A DNA stretch of 64,000 nt, from assembly GCF_007565055.1 (NCBI RefSeq), contig NC_044552.1, forward strand, positions 144,023,358 through 144,087,357, written 5' to 3'. Every line of letters begins with the position of its first letter. Within the stretch, counting starts at the first letter, position 1. Both the position numbers and the translations under genes were made by a program. The notes beneath the pieces are model-generated. The model was given only the letters and a program-made list of their open reading frames with translations. It did not search any database and was not told the DNA's origin. Below are positions 1 to 12,301 of the stretch, in pieces. This DNA is from Rhinopithecus roxellana. Taxonomy: Eukaryota; Chordata; Mammalia; Primates; Cercopithecidae.

Positions 1-2549
1 GTCCTGCACATTTTGTAAGCAGAGGCACAGAGTGTCTTTTACTCTGGAAACTCTTTTAAGCATGCCTGTACAGCAAATAGCCTTGGAAGATAAAGATGTC
101 TCTCTGTAGAGCAAAGGGTGGACATGCTTACCATCCTCTATAGTGAAGGTAATGTCTCCCTCTGGAGACTGTCCATCATAAGATTTGAGTTCCTTAAGCT
201 CAGGGTTCTTCTCCTATATTACAACCCATTGAGTATGCAGGTGTCATCTGGGCCTGTCCACATTGCCCTCATGGGGTGTGAAGGCAAGGGGAACTGATGC
301 AAATATGTTGATCCTTCTGCTGCTCCCCTTGCCATGAATAACAATGTTCTTTGTCTCTGATCCAGGAGTCTCACTTCTGCTAGCATCCATGAAACTGTAG
401 CAGACTAATTTCTTAGCTTATAAGCTGAGTACAATCTCAGACTCTTCACAGTTCTTTGTATAGTCTGTTGGCAGAATTTTGTCCTGTTTATCCAAAATCT
501 TGCGTATCTAGGTTGGGGGAGGGATGTATTTATTTATTGGAGTTAAAAAACAGAATAGATTGTGAAAAGATGTTTCGAGAAAATAGAGTCAAAGACCCTT
601 CCTGTCGTTGCTCACATTTCTGTGTGGGTGAAATACAGGAAACATAGACGTCAAAGACAGTCTAGAGGGAAATAGAAGGAAAGTTTTCACAAAACAGCAG
701 CATGTGATCCAAGATAGTTGTGGGGCATTGGAGACATAATTATTACTGCTCACCGTCTAGAGACTGGGTCATGAAATAGGAACTTCACGCTTTTTCTAAT
801 ATAACTTTTTGATTTTACCAGTTAGTGGCAGTACGTTAGCTGCCTGATTCCAGTAGTCCTACCTTGCACGTTCCTCCACATGTTCATCCCTCTTCCAGCT
901 CCAGCCAGACAGCGCCAGCTCCTGATCTGTGACCTCTGAATGGTGCTGTGCAAGGTCAGTTCTCTTTCATGCTTACTTCTGAACCTTGGTGAATTCTTTC
1001 TGCTCATTATGTCATTATAACTGGGGGGTTTCCTTTTCAGTGCCTGTTTATGGTTGAACTTGTTAGCATGCTTGAACCTGTTAAAGAACCAAAAATAGCT
1101 ACACCTCTAAAGAAATTACATTCTGAGGCTGGTTTAGGTTTTATGTAACTGCTCTCTCTTCCTTGAATGTGTCTATTTCTGCCTCAAACTTTTCCTGTTC
1201 ATAAAAAGCATAGCTATTTTGATTGGATTTGCATTTGTTCTGTCATGCAGAAGCACATGACATCCCTCAGGGGCAATGCTGGATTCACAGTCAAATGAGC
1301 ACGTTCTTCTCCCTCTCCCTAGCATTTCATCTCTGTAAGAAAGTGACCAGCCACTAGAATGGTAGCATTGTTAGAACAGCCACACTTATCACAGAGATGT
1401 TTTAAAACAGGCAAATTAAAACAAGTCAGGAGAAGGTGGCTAATCCAATTAATTAGGAAGAGAGAACTTCCAGCAGAAGACAAAGTGGGAGACTCACCAT
1501 GAGGCTTAGCGCAGCCGTGCACTGCAAAACATAGATGTGCAACTGCCTATGTTTTTCACAGCCATCCTGCTTCTCCTCAGACATGCACCACTCAATCAGT
1601 AGCCTATAAAACAGGTTTCTTTTGTCTGTGCTTTTTCAGGTGAATGTGTGGGTATGGGGGTTGAGGTGGAGGTGGAGAAGGGGATTTATTAAAGAAGAAA
1701 GACCAGAGGGGTGAGAGGGTAGAATTTATTAGAAATGGCACAAGTAAACAAAGTTTATTGGGAAGAGTTTATGTTTGACTGAAAGTAACAGTGAAAGAGG
1801 GAGTGGAGATTATATATCAGATACCAGGCTGGGTTTGGAAGACCAGTCCAGGCAGGGTGATGCCAGATGTCATGCTTTCCATGAGAGTCTTTTTAAAATA
1901 TCTATTTTTAAAACTTTAAAAAATCTTTTTAAAAACTCTATTTTTGCAGATATTGGCATTGTTCTACTCTGGAAAGGCTTTAAAAGTCCACTCAACTACA
2001 GTTCTTTCTTCATTTTTTTTCTCTCTCTGCTTGCTAAATTAACACCAAGCTCACAGGCCCAGATTGTCTTTGCCTAAAGGAAGGCAACACTTGTGTGCTC
2101 TGTGAGATGGCAGTTTATCAGCCCAGATGAAATGCAGTCTTTTAGGATTTGTGCTGCTTTTCTCAAGCTCTATGCTAATCATCCTGTTATCATCTCTGTC
2201 AGATTTGTTGATGATAATCAGTTTTCCATCAAAGGTAGGCATATCTGAACACAAGTAGCTAAGCTTACATCCAATGATGAGTTCTTTCATTTGCAAACAG
2301 CTAAACCTAATAAAGTTTTAAACTCTGAGTCACCTTTTACTAAGGATAAAAGCCACCTGTCACTTTCCATCTGTGTATTTGCCTATTTTGATGCAAGAAC
2401 AATTGATACACTCTATTCAGTTTCATAAACAAGATAATGCAAGTCAAATACTCCTGGTGATTTGTTTACTGGTCAATGATACAGCCAGAATCAGATTCAA
2501 GTACTCAGTGAAATGTCTATATGGGGAGTCATTAAGAACTTAAAAATAT
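1..2549. other. Unassigned intergenic or intronic sequence
   Basis: I recognise no gene or named repeat here. Open frames are all under about 100 codons, overlap on both strands, and show no splice-site framing or codon structure to support them. The stretch around 1-480 reads like an old interspersed repeat but I cannot name it. Confidence 0.4.
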
Positions 2550-2611
2550 TTAGGTTGGTGCAAAAGTAATTGCAGTTTCTGCCATTCAAAGTAAAGGCAA
2601 AACCACCATCA
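2550..2611 (+). mobile_element. MADE1-like mariner MITE fragment
   Basis: The segment opens with 'ttaggttggtgcaaaagtaa', the terminal inverted repeat of the mariner-derived MITE MADE1 (Hsmar1 family, non-autonomous, about 80 bp when complete). The centre 'gccattcaaagtaaaggcaa' is recognisable, but the second terminal repeat decays after about 2605, so the hairpin is incomplete. Family recognition is from memory of the consensus. Hsmar1/MADE1 amplified in early anthropoid primates, which fits the host. Confidence 0.8.
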
Positions 2612-3146
2612 AAATGATGTCTTTCCTAACGTCTTTCCCTCGATGTTCACTCACAGGCTTTGGTATGAACACTAATTTTGAATTTGTGACAAAAGTAATC
2701 TAGGTAAAGACAGAATTTAGACAGTGATGTATCAAGCTAGAGAAATTGTTTTCCCTTTTTTTCTAGGAAGAGCGATTTGGAAAGAAACACTTTGATAGAC
2801 AAATAAAGGGAAAGAATGGGATCCTGCAGTCTGCTCAGGCTTTAAAGGATGACTTCTATATATTGTGCATTACGCAAAGAGAAGACTTTGTTACCCTCCT
2901 TGGGAAGAAAAAAAGAGGAAAGGGAGAAGAAAAGAGGGAGAGACTTTAGCCATTGACATGGTAAATGGCTGTGCTTTGAAAAAAAATGTGATTATTTCCT
3001 ATGACTCTCCCTGTTTGGTCACTGTATCCAAACTCAAAATACTTTGTGGGGATAGAATTTTGTTGAAACCAGGGAGCTGTTTAAATCTTTTGTCCAGGCT
3101 GATTGATCTACAGTGAAAGTTGCTACTCTCATTGAGCATACATTTA
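2612..3146. other. Unassigned sequence
   Basis: I see no gene or repeat that I can name. A purine-rich run (gaagaaaaaaagaggaaaggg) lies near 2905-2945. Confidence 0.4.
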
Positions 3147-3160
3147 AGAGAGGAGAGAGA

Positions 3161-3623
3161 ATAGTGCCGCAATAGCAAAGACTTGGAATCAACCCAAATG
3201 TCCATCTGTGACAGACTGGATTAAGAAAATGTGGCACATATACACCATGGAATACTATGCAGCCATAAAAAAGGATGAGTTTGTGTCCTTTGTAGGGACA
3301 GGGATGCAGCTGGAAACCATCATTCTTAGCAAACTATCACAAGAAGAGAAAACCAAACACCGCATGTTCTCACTCATAGATGGGAACTGAACAATGAGGA
3401 AACTTGGAGTCGGGGAAAGGGAACATCACACACTGGGGCCTATCATGGGGGGGGGGGAGGGATTGCACTGGGGAGTTATACATGATATAAATGATGACTT
3501 GATGGGTGCTGACGAGTTGATGGGTGCAGCACACCAACATGGCACAAGTATACATATGTAACAAACCTGCACATTATGCACATGTACCCTAGAACTTAAA
3601 GTATAATAAAAAAAAAAAAAAAG
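3161..3623 (+). mobile_element. 5'-truncated L1 (cercopithecine L1PA type) with 14-nt 5' inversion
   Basis: This is an L1 3' end holding the last ~60 codons of ORF2 (about 3208-3390, ending TGA), the 3' UTR with a long G run (about 3449-3458), and an A tail at 3608-3622. A 14-bp target-site duplication, 'agagaggagagaga', sits at 3147-3160 and 3624-3637. The first 14 nt (3161-3174, 'atagtgccgcaata') are the reverse complement of L1 sequence lying just upstream of where the sense part starts ('aatagcaaagacttgg'), which is the twin-priming arrangement. The 3' UTR variant matches the young L1 at 12302-18836. Confidence 0.92.
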
Positions 3624-3637
3624 AGAGAGGAGAGAGA

Positions 3638-4829
3638 TAAATAAATTAACAAATATATAAACAATACAATTTAATAGAGTGATAAAAGTTTCAAAGAAAG
3701 AAACACTTGGATAATGAAAGACAGTTGACTAGTGTTGGGCTGGCTAGAGACGGTGAGGAAAAGACTCTTTAAGGAGGTGACATTTATGCAGAGGCAAGCA
3801 GATACCCCTCCTTCTTCCAAAATAATGCATATTCAAATGTTTTGTTAGTTGATTGTAGAGAATAAAAGACAGTTTTGATGTGCAAGGAGCTCAAGAACTA
3901 AGAGGAGAAACAAAATACAACCAAATGAAAGGCATTTAACATAGTTCTAGTTCTACAAACTCATTCAGAAATACCGCTTCAACATTAATCCAGCTGGAAT
4001 TAATCTCTATGAGAATTGGAAGCATGACTGGCTAGCTTTATGTTAACATCTCTCCGGACAAAAGAGAGTGTGTTGGTCAAGTCTCTCGGTTGCAAACTTC
4101 AGAGTCCAACTCAAGCTTGCTTAATTGAAATGGGGAATTATTAAGGGAACTTAGAGGGGCTGTCAGAAGTGATGGAAAAAATGGATGACAAATCTCGGAA
4201 AACAGACAGGAAACAAGACAGTTCCTAAGACTATGCAGCAGCAAACATCTGACCAAGATGCCACCAGGTCATCATTTCTCTAAGCCACAATTGCTTCTGG
4301 GGACACTGCCTCCATGAATGAATGAATCTCAGCCTGGCAGAGTCACTTATAGACTGTCTCACATCAATCAAACAAATTCTGACAGTCCTGTGCACTTTGG
4401 ACACTCCCACAAGCTTCAAAGTCTCAGGCAGCTATGTCCAATAAGTCAAGCTAAAAGCCAGTTCATTTTCCAGGTCTCAATGGGGAGGGAGAGGGCAAGC
4501 CTGGCTGGTTTCCTTTGGTTTCAACAATGAGAAATGAAACTCCCTATTCTACTAAGACTCCCACAAGGGAATTCCCTTGAAACAGGAAAGAGAATTGAAG
4601 TTTGGGTAGGAAAAATATCAAATATTCCAAAATATGTTACTATGGTTGCTCCCTAGCTGCATTTACATCTTTATCCCCATACTAATATTTTAAAATAAAA
4701 AGCTCTTGTCTAATGTGACTATTATTTGTATTGTCAAAAATTGCAGCCACCCAATTCTAGTACTAGAATTCCTTCCATCTTTAGACCTGTCCCAACCTCA
4801 CTTCCACAGTTTCTAACATAGAGCCACTC
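3638..4829. other. Unassigned sequence, possible old-repeat remnants
   Basis: No gene is recognised. The segment 3760-3800 ('aaggaggtgacatttatgca') resembles a widespread ancient repeat also seen at 29085-29703. About 4070-4560 reads like a degraded interspersed repeat that I cannot name. Antiparallel small frames here (62-70 codons) are not credible genes. Confidence 0.35.
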
Positions 4830-4990
4830 TGTGCTACCAGGTCTCCCTAGGCCAACAGCATTATCATCACCTGGGAACTGGTTAGAAATGGAAATTCTCC
4901 AACCACAACCCATCCCTAATGCATTGCAACCTTTACACATAGGGCTCAGACATCTGAATTTTAAGAAGCCCACTGGATGATTCCACGTTT
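4830..4990 (+). mobile_element. MER5-type hAT-Charlie MITE fragment
   Basis: The run 'atcatcacctgggaactggt' followed by a 'tagaaatggaaattct' block and a tail 'tttaagaagcccactgga' matches the internal plan of MER5A/MER5B, short non-autonomous hAT-Charlie elements found across placental mammals. The terminal repeats are not clearly preserved, so the ends are approximate. Confidence 0.75.
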
Positions 4991-7900
4991 TATTATAGAA
5001 GGATCTTGGTCTCTGTTGGTCCATTTTTGTGTAACTAGTAGTCTTCTGTTAGTTTTTTCCATTGGACATGGTAGGATTAGTACCCCAGGGGCTTTCTCAG
5101 TTCCATAAATCCTCCTTCCATTCCCCTTGGTGAAACAGTCATCTTTGGCCACCTAATAAGTTTAATTCTTATTTTATTTAAGATTAAAATTTTATCATTC
5201 ATTCTTTTTTTTTTTCTCCCCATTGCATGAGTTTCATAATGACTATCAGCCGTTTGTGTTGGACACTTTGATGCACTGTCCCAATCTCCCTTCTGGAATA
5301 AAAAACCCAAAAATTTAGCTGCTTTGGGGATTGCCTCCATTAAAGAGAGTCATCTCACTGGACTTCACACCCCCTTCCAGGGTGGTCCACATCCAGTAAC
5401 TGATTGCTTCACAGGTGTAAAGGACTGACCCTCTCCTTACCCAGTTTAGGACAATGTTGAAGGATCAACAGAGCTTAGCTACCTATAGGGCCAGCTGAGG
5501 CTTCTTTTGAAGCTCCAACACAGTGTGAATTTCTCCTCTGCCAGGTCCTGCTTCCTATTCTTTCCCTTCCACAGGTGTGGCTTTCCAGAACACTCCCTGA
5601 TAAACCTGTATGCTAAGCCCCACCTCATATTCTGCTTCCTGGGGAGACCCACCTGTAAAACCATTTCATTCCAAATCTAAGGAATAATTGTTGTATTCAC
5701 TGGGAGAAACAATTCTTCATTGAATATTAACACTCCAAAACTCCAGAAATCCAAAGTTGCAAGAATAAGACACAAACATTTTGTGAGTGGATCATTGTTT
5801 TCTGAAAACGTGTATTCTGACCTGAAACTAACTACTTCATACTTTGCTGGTTCAGAGCATCTAACATACCCAGCAGTTCTGCACCACCATCTCTCATGAC
5901 ATCGTCTTCAAGCTGGCATCATAAGAAAAATGGCAATCATTCTTTCTCTCATTTTGTTAGGGCCAGTTGTTTCTGGATACAGAATCAAACAATTGACTGA
6001 CTTTGTTGATGTCCTAAAGGAAAGCAGAACATTGTTTCTCATCAAGATTTATATCAAGAGGGATTATCTCCAAATAGAAAAGTTGTTTGAATGCTACACA
6101 ACTAAAATATTGACATAGGGCTATGGAGACTTCAAGCTGGATGGCAAGGAATTATATGGGATGGGGAAAATAAACTCCAGTTGGGAAAAACAGGAGCAAC
6201 ATTGCATGTAGCTGGCTAAGCTTTAGATAGGTGCATAAAATGGAAAGCAGTCTGGTTTGTCACAAGATTGAAAGTAAACTTTATACATACTGTCAAGATT
6301 CAGACATGTCCATCAATATACATACAAATATTTGATGCATCGGCTAGTTACTCTCACACATTTAAAAAATGGGGTCTGGGGCATTCAATCTCCAGTGAGC
6401 ACAATTTAAATTAATTTATATTCCCTAAGGTAAAAAAAAAAAAAAAACATTTTATTTGAAATATTAGATAAGTCTGACTTTCATAATTGAGATGACTCTT
6501 CTCCCTACTTAGCGTAATAACTGAATGTTCTGTATGTGTTGCATTCCATGGGTCATGGGTGACTATTTGGACCTTAACCAAAGAAGAATGGTTAGAATCA
6601 CTCAAAATTAATCTGTTAACTTATTTTTTTTTCATGTGCATAGGAATGCAAATGTCAACTTGTGTCTGGCAGCCTAGTAAACTAATTTGAACTATTTGAA
6701 TAATTATGAAAACTTTATTTCAGAAATTTTAAAAATTAGCAGCAGATAGGTAAAACAATTTCCCATACAAACAGAATTTATTTGACTTCTTGTCTTGACA
6801 GAAATATGAGCTAAAAGTATCTGTAAAGATTTTTCATATATATGTGAACTGTATATACTCATACATATACATACTTAACACTCATAAGAGTAAGATCAGA
6901 GAAATCTTTCCAAAGTCCATTATACTTAAACTTTGTTACAAAGATCAGATTCTTCAAGTGAAGAACACCATGGGAATCAGTAGAAACTGTGCAAAGGTAA
7001 GAGAAAGAATCATGTATTATAAAACTTCAAGGGATTTAGTGTGCCTGGAAAATGATTTGTATATGAGTACGGCAAGAAATAGGGTTAGAAATGAACAAGG
7101 ATGAGGTCACAATGGGCATTTTATGTCACTCCAATGAGCTTAGATCCTGTTCTTCCCTTTAGTACCACAACCTCCCAAGATATTAACTTTAAACTGGAAC
7201 CATAATTAAATTTCCAATCATCATTCCTTTTATTCTATCAAGACCAACAGCCTTCAGGGAGAGGGGGAAAAAATAATCAAATCCCTAAATTCAGCTAATG
7301 ATTAAGCATTTCACAGTATTCAAGTAATAAGAAATATGTTTTTTAAAATAATTTTGTTTTAAATGATAATATGCATGCAAGGAAATAGTTTGTAATTTCC
7401 CCATACCACAAGCCTTGCTTTAGCATGCAGGAGTTGTGTGAATCAATGAGTCCATCAAGGTAAAAGCAGACCCAGGCTGGTGCTTCAGATTTCATCATGA
7501 AACCCTGACTGCTGCCTCTCTGTAACTTCTTCAACCAGCATCCTGCTAGCCATTATTTCCCCAGCAATGTCCTGCTGCTTGCTTATCCAGGAGGGCTGCC
7601 CTTCTACATTTATTAATGCTTTCTGTCATGTAACACATTTCCTACCCAAGATCTTTCCAGAGTCTGCAAATACGCCTGGAAGATTAACTGCTTTCCCCAG
7701 TAACAAAAGGCACTGGGCAAGCGTGTGGGTGCTTGGGGCAAGGAGAAACAAAGAGAGAGACTTTCTTAGGGAAGAGAAACTACCATGGACAGGAAACATT
7801 TTGGAAATCAGAAAAGAAAACTTCACAAACTTGCTTATGGCTGACATCACCTTATTATCTATAAATATGAATCCTTTGCTGATGAAAAATGAAAAGAGAA

Positions 7901-8614
7901 AGAAAAAGGCAAAGTGCATTAAATCTACTTGAGGCACTGGATTCTCATTAGGAATGAAGAGGTTTCCTTAGGGGCTCAGACTCATGAACCAGTGCTTATT
8001 TTCATGATCACTGTATTTGAACAATTGCATTCTTGTTTCCTGAATTTTATTTTTGTTTTCAAATAATGTTCTCAGGAATCTAAAATGCATACTAAAATCC
8101 ATGAGGGATGCATGATTTATTTATTATATCTACTCTTAGGACCAAACTACTCTAGTTCTTATCACAGAGACAATAATATTCTTAACAACAATCAAATTAA
8201 TAGAGGAAAATGGTAAGAAATCACTATTTATAAATATAGTTTATTTCCAAAGAAAGTGTCTCAAGTGTGTGTGAATATGTAATTACTCACCTGCCATGAT
8301 TGCCCATAATATGTGTGGTGCAAATTAAGAAAATGACATCTCTAATGAGATAAACTCCTATGAAAATATTACCTGACCTTAACATTTTCATTGGGAAGGT
8401 TTTGCTAGTAAAATTTTTATTGATGGAGTTTATATGACCTTACCAGGCCAAATTTGATGATATTCATATCATTAAAAGTTTAGAGTGATTGCTCTGTCAT
8501 TAGACCTAGAGTTGTTATGAGGCAATGATAGAAAATGCAGAGAAGAACACCTACTAGACTTGAAGTAATCATAAATTTTCAGTGTCCCTCTCCTCTCTGT
8601 TGGAATGTAGAATT
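4991..8614. other. Unassigned sequence
   Basis: No gene or confidently named repeat. A 16-nt A run lies at about 6431-6446 without flanking duplications that would mark a retrocopy. The frames at 5930-6118 (62 codons) and 7567-7932 (121 codons) were considered and rejected as genes. Confidence 0.4.
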
Positions 8615-8629
8615 GAAAACCATTTTCCA

Positions 8630-8968
8630 GGCCGAGTGCGGTGGCTCACGCCTGTAATCCCAGCAATTTGGGAGGCCGAGGCGGGTGGATCACCTGAGGT
8701 TAGGAGTTCAAGACCAGCCTGGCCAACATGGTGAAACCCCATCTCTACTAAAAATACAAAACATTAGCTGGGCATGGCAGTGGGTGCCTGTAATCTCAAC
8801 TACTTAGGAGGCTGATGGAGGAGAATTGCTTGAAACCAGGAGGCAGAAGTTGCAGTATGCCGAGATCGCACCATCGTACTGCAGCCTGGACAACAAGAGC
8901 AAAACTCTGTCTCAAAAAAAAAAAAACAAACAAACCAAACCAAACAAAACAAAAAAACAACAAAAAAG
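8630..8968 (+). mobile_element. AluS-type SINE
   Basis: A complete dimeric Alu begins 'ggccgagtgcggtggctcac', with left arm, central A-rich linker, right arm and a long tail with interspersed C (a decayed poly-A). Flanking duplications are 'gaaaaccattttcc' (8615-8628) and 'gaaacccattttcc' (8969-8982), with one mismatch. Diagnostic positions ('cacctgaggt', 'agaccagcctggccaacatg') place it in the AluS group. RNA polymerase III A and B boxes lie in the left arm. It has many point changes and is an old insertion. Confidence 0.95.
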
Positions 8969-8982
8969 GAAACCCATTTTCC

Positions 8983-10052
8983 TTGCATAATTTAATTAAC
9001 CTGTCACTTTATTTTGGAGGCTTGCTAATTCATGATCCAAAAGGACTGATTTATGGAGCATCATGAGAACAAAAGCTAGATGCTGAATAGAATAGAATTA
9101 AGCAGACTAAGAATAATATAAGAACAAATTTATTTCTGAGTTGACATCAATTATAAAATGAGTTCAAGAGAATATTTACTGCTAAAGCTGGAAAGTCTGT
9201 GGTTTATCGACCTGATTTTTTTTTTTTATCTGACTAGAGCTTCCTCTTATTTCTCACTGAAGAATTAAAATAATATTAGAAATAGTAGCAGTAATCCTTT
9301 AATAGTGCTGATTAACAGATATAAAGTAAGTTTCTATATATATTTTTCTGTTATATAGTATATATTATTCCATTTTATGTTCTCACAGAAAGTCACCAAA
9401 TAAAAATTATTATTAATGATGATCAAACCATGTTCAGGGAATGTTATCATTCCAAGTTAGTTTGCAAAATTTGTTATGATACAAAAAGAATTAAAGTGAG
9501 TGCAGAGGAATGGCAAAACAACCATATTTGGCTTTGGGAGACTTTATTTTCCAAAATATTTTAAGGACTAAAATTTGATTGAGAATGTCTTAAATATCAG
9601 TCTCTTGACACAGTAGCTAAGAGATATCTTCTTTTAGAATAGTAGGAAGTTATCTTAGAAAATATAAGAACACATGTCTTTTAGTATTGAGAATATTTAT
9701 TAGTGAATATTTATAAATTAATATTGGGAACATTTATAAATAAAAGGAGGAGACAGTGACACATGGAGAGCAAATGTTAGCACTGAGGGAAACAAAAGTG
9801 TAACTCTGCTGGTGTTTGAATGGTGGTCGTTTCCTTATTAGGCTTTTGGGACTGGGTTGTGCAGAATGGAAGCCTAGCATTTGAGCAGGAGTTAATAGAG
9901 TGAGAGATGGATGGTGAATGGGGTCCTTTTTGCACACTCCAGGAAGTTCCAGTTTTTTTTGGTGTTCTTGCAAGAGGTCATTATGGGTAAAGCTAAGGGG
10001 TGAGCTACAGGTAGGTAGCCCACACAGTATGCTAAGGAAATTACTGGAGGGG
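8983..10052. other. Unassigned AT-rich sequence
   Basis: I recognise no gene or named repeat. The sequence is AT-rich, with short tata runs near 9335-9360. Confidence 0.4.
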
Positions 10053-10470
10053 TGATAGGGTTTGGCTGTGTCCCCATTCAGATCTCATCTTGAATTGCAG
10101 CTCCCATAATCCCCACGTGTCATGGGAGGGACCTGGTGGGAGGTAGTTAAATCATGGGGTTAGGTTTTTCCCATTCAATTCTCGCGATAGTGAATAGGTA
10201 GTTAAATCATGGGGTTAGCTTTTTCCCATTCAATTCTCGTGATAGTGAACAGGTCTCACGAGATCTGATGGTTTTATAAAGGGCAGTTCCCGTGCAAAAC
10301 TCTCTTGCCTGCCAACATGTAAGATGTGCCTTTGCTCCTCCTTCACCTTTTGCCATGATTGTGAGGCCCCCCGAGCCGTGTGGAACTGTGACTCCATTAA
10401 ACCCCTTTTTCTTTATAAATTGCCCAGTGTCAGGTATTTCTTCATAGCAGTATGAAAATAAACTAATATA
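10053..10470 (+). mobile_element. THE1-type MaLR solo LTR with internal 55-bp duplication
   Basis: The segment starts 'tgatagggtttggctgtgtc', contains 'gtctcacgagatctgatggt' and ends 'aataaactaatata', the arrangement of THE1 LTRs (ERVL-MaLR). No internal retroviral region is attached, so this is a solo LTR. Positions 10141-10195 are duplicated in tandem at 10196-10250 with a few differences. A clean 5-bp target duplication is not visible at the ends. Confidence 0.88.
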
Positions 10471-10998
10471 GATGGTTAGCTTCTATTTACACACAGCCTT
10501 ATCACTCTTAGAATTAGGTAATAGGCACCCCACTATTGCCTCCACCTGACACCCACATTACTGTAAGACCCTCTCCTGGCTCACCTGGAGTAGGAGTTTG
10601 TGGAATTAACAACACATGGTCACCAGAAGCCCAGACCCTCCTCCTTCAAAATTGTGCTTGGATACCCAGGAATTGAAAATTCTCCCCGAAGTGTCCTGAG
10701 CTTCTTTCCAGGGCCCTATGAGTCTGTTCCAGGGTCTACTCCTCTGAGTATGGGAAACCCACTCATGGGATCGCCTTTGTGCCTAGCAGATAACTAAAGG
10801 GGGGCTGTGTGTAGGCATGATGGCAGAGTTAGGCCTTGCAAGCATGTCAGGCACCTCCTGATGTGGGAAAAAGCCAAGGGTGAGAAGAAAAGGCTAACCC
10901 AGCTAGGGACTGGGTGCTGGGACATGATTTTTCCTCACCTCTATGCTCCAGCACAGGATTTCAAGCATTCTAAGTAAGATTCTGTCCTAGGGCATTAT
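10471..10998. other. Unassigned sequence
   Basis: No gene or named repeat. A 65-codon frame at 10600-10797 has no supporting features. Confidence 0.4.
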
Positions 10999-11014
10999 GA
11001 AAGTATATTAGTCA

Positions 11015-11299
11015 GGCCGGGCGCGGTGGCTCAAGCCTGTAATCCCAGCACTTTGGGAGGCCGAGACGGGCGGATCACGAGGTCAGGAGATCGAGACCAT
11101 CCTGACTAACACAGTGAAACCCCGTCTCTACTAAAAATACAAAAAAAAAAACTAGCCGGGCGAGGTGGCGGGCGCCTGTAGTCCCAGCTACTCGGGAGGC
11201 TGAGGCGGGAGAATGGCGCAAACCCGGGAGGCGGAGCTTGCAGTGAGCTGAGATCCGGCCACTGCACTCCAGTCCGGGCGACAGAGCGAGACTTCGCCT

Positions 11300-11344
<45 letters not shown>
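11015..11344 (+). mobile_element. AluYR-type SINE (Old World monkey subfamily)
   Basis: A nearly consensus-like full Alu begins 'ggccgggcgcggtggctcaa' and ends in an A tail of more than 40 nt. A perfect 16-bp target-site duplication, 'gaaagtatattagtca', lies at 10999-11014 and 11345-11360. Diagnostic features are 'ggctcaagcctgtaatccc', 'gccgagacgggcggatcac', 'actagccgggcgaggtggc' and 'gatccggccactgcactcc'. The last two are hallmarks of cercopithecine AluYRa/YRb copies and not of human AluY. The long A tail and perfect duplication argue for a recent, lineage-specific insertion. Confidence 0.96.
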
Positions 11345-11346
<2 letters not shown>

Positions 11347-11360
11347 AAGTATATTAGTCA

Positions 11361-12286
11361 AACTAGGAGAACAGAACATATTTTACTTAACAGATTGTGA
11401 GCTTGACATATAACATTTAAATATTCAGACAACAGCTTGTAGATTTCCATTTGTACTCCTGCCCTAGGCGCTGCTGATGTTAAGGGTGGGTGTGCCAAAT
11501 ATTCTAAATGAAAGTGTTTAAGTTTATATTGCATGATAGCAGAGGCTCTTTAATGATTAGCATCTATTACAGTGCCTGACATAATAGTAAATAATTAATA
11601 TTTTGGGAATGAAAGACTACATTCTTTTATTATTAATCATTTATCATGTATTCATCTTATAAGCACAGTGGTGAAAAATCATATCTCTGGAACATAAGCT
11701 CCTGGAATGGAAAGTAAGAGACAACATTTTCTACAACAACAGAGAGTAGATTATCTGTATAGAGCACTTAGCAATGTCTCTGTCACTTAGTGAATCTACA
11801 GTAAACATTACCTACCATTATTAATTATATGGTCTATAGATTAAGAATTCTGGATATTTCATCAGTCAACATTCAGTAAGTGTAGTTTGTGCAGTTGCTT
11901 TAAAATAGGTCATCAATTTTCTAATATCATGGAAGTGTGAAAGTACCCATGAAAAGAATTCCTGCCACCTAAATAATTTAGTATTCATCTTAATTGGTGA
12001 CTTCCAGGAAGTGTCAAACCATTTATTTCATTAATGTCTAGAGCAGTGACATCCTCAGAGTAGATATAAATTTTATTTTAAGATATCTTTTAAATGAGAG
12101 AGTTTTATTGCCTTCAAATTCTAATATGCCTGTGAAATTTTCCCCATATTTGATTTTTTTTTTTTTTTTTTTTTTTTTTTGCAAACACTCATCAATTCAT
12201 ACTCAGCCTATGAATCCAAAAGCACTCATCTAGGATTTTTAAACATACTACATGCTGAGACCATTAAAGGGTTTGATTAAGTTACA
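11361..12286. other. Unassigned AT-rich sequence with poly-T tract
   Basis: No gene is recognised. A run of about 27 T at 12154-12180 could be the complement of an A tail of a minus-strand retrocopy, but I cannot identify a source transcript or matched duplications. Confidence 0.4.
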
Positions 12287-12301
12287 AGAATACTGTATAT
12301 A

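Noticed and set aside
5930..6118. 62-codon frame with a signal-peptide-like start (MAIILSLILLGPVVSG)
   Set aside because: The hydrophobic start arises from T-rich DNA. The rest shows no secreted-protein features and there is no transcript or splice evidence.
7567..7932. 121-codon plus-strand frame overlapping a 103-codon minus-strand frame
   Set aside because: No domain, no homology that I recognise, lysine-rich low-complexity end, and open frames on both strands indicate chance.
12150..12301. Poly-T tract as the end of a minus-strand processed pseudogene
   Set aside because: No source transcript recognised and no convincing target duplication on the far side (only a weak 8-mer near 19190).
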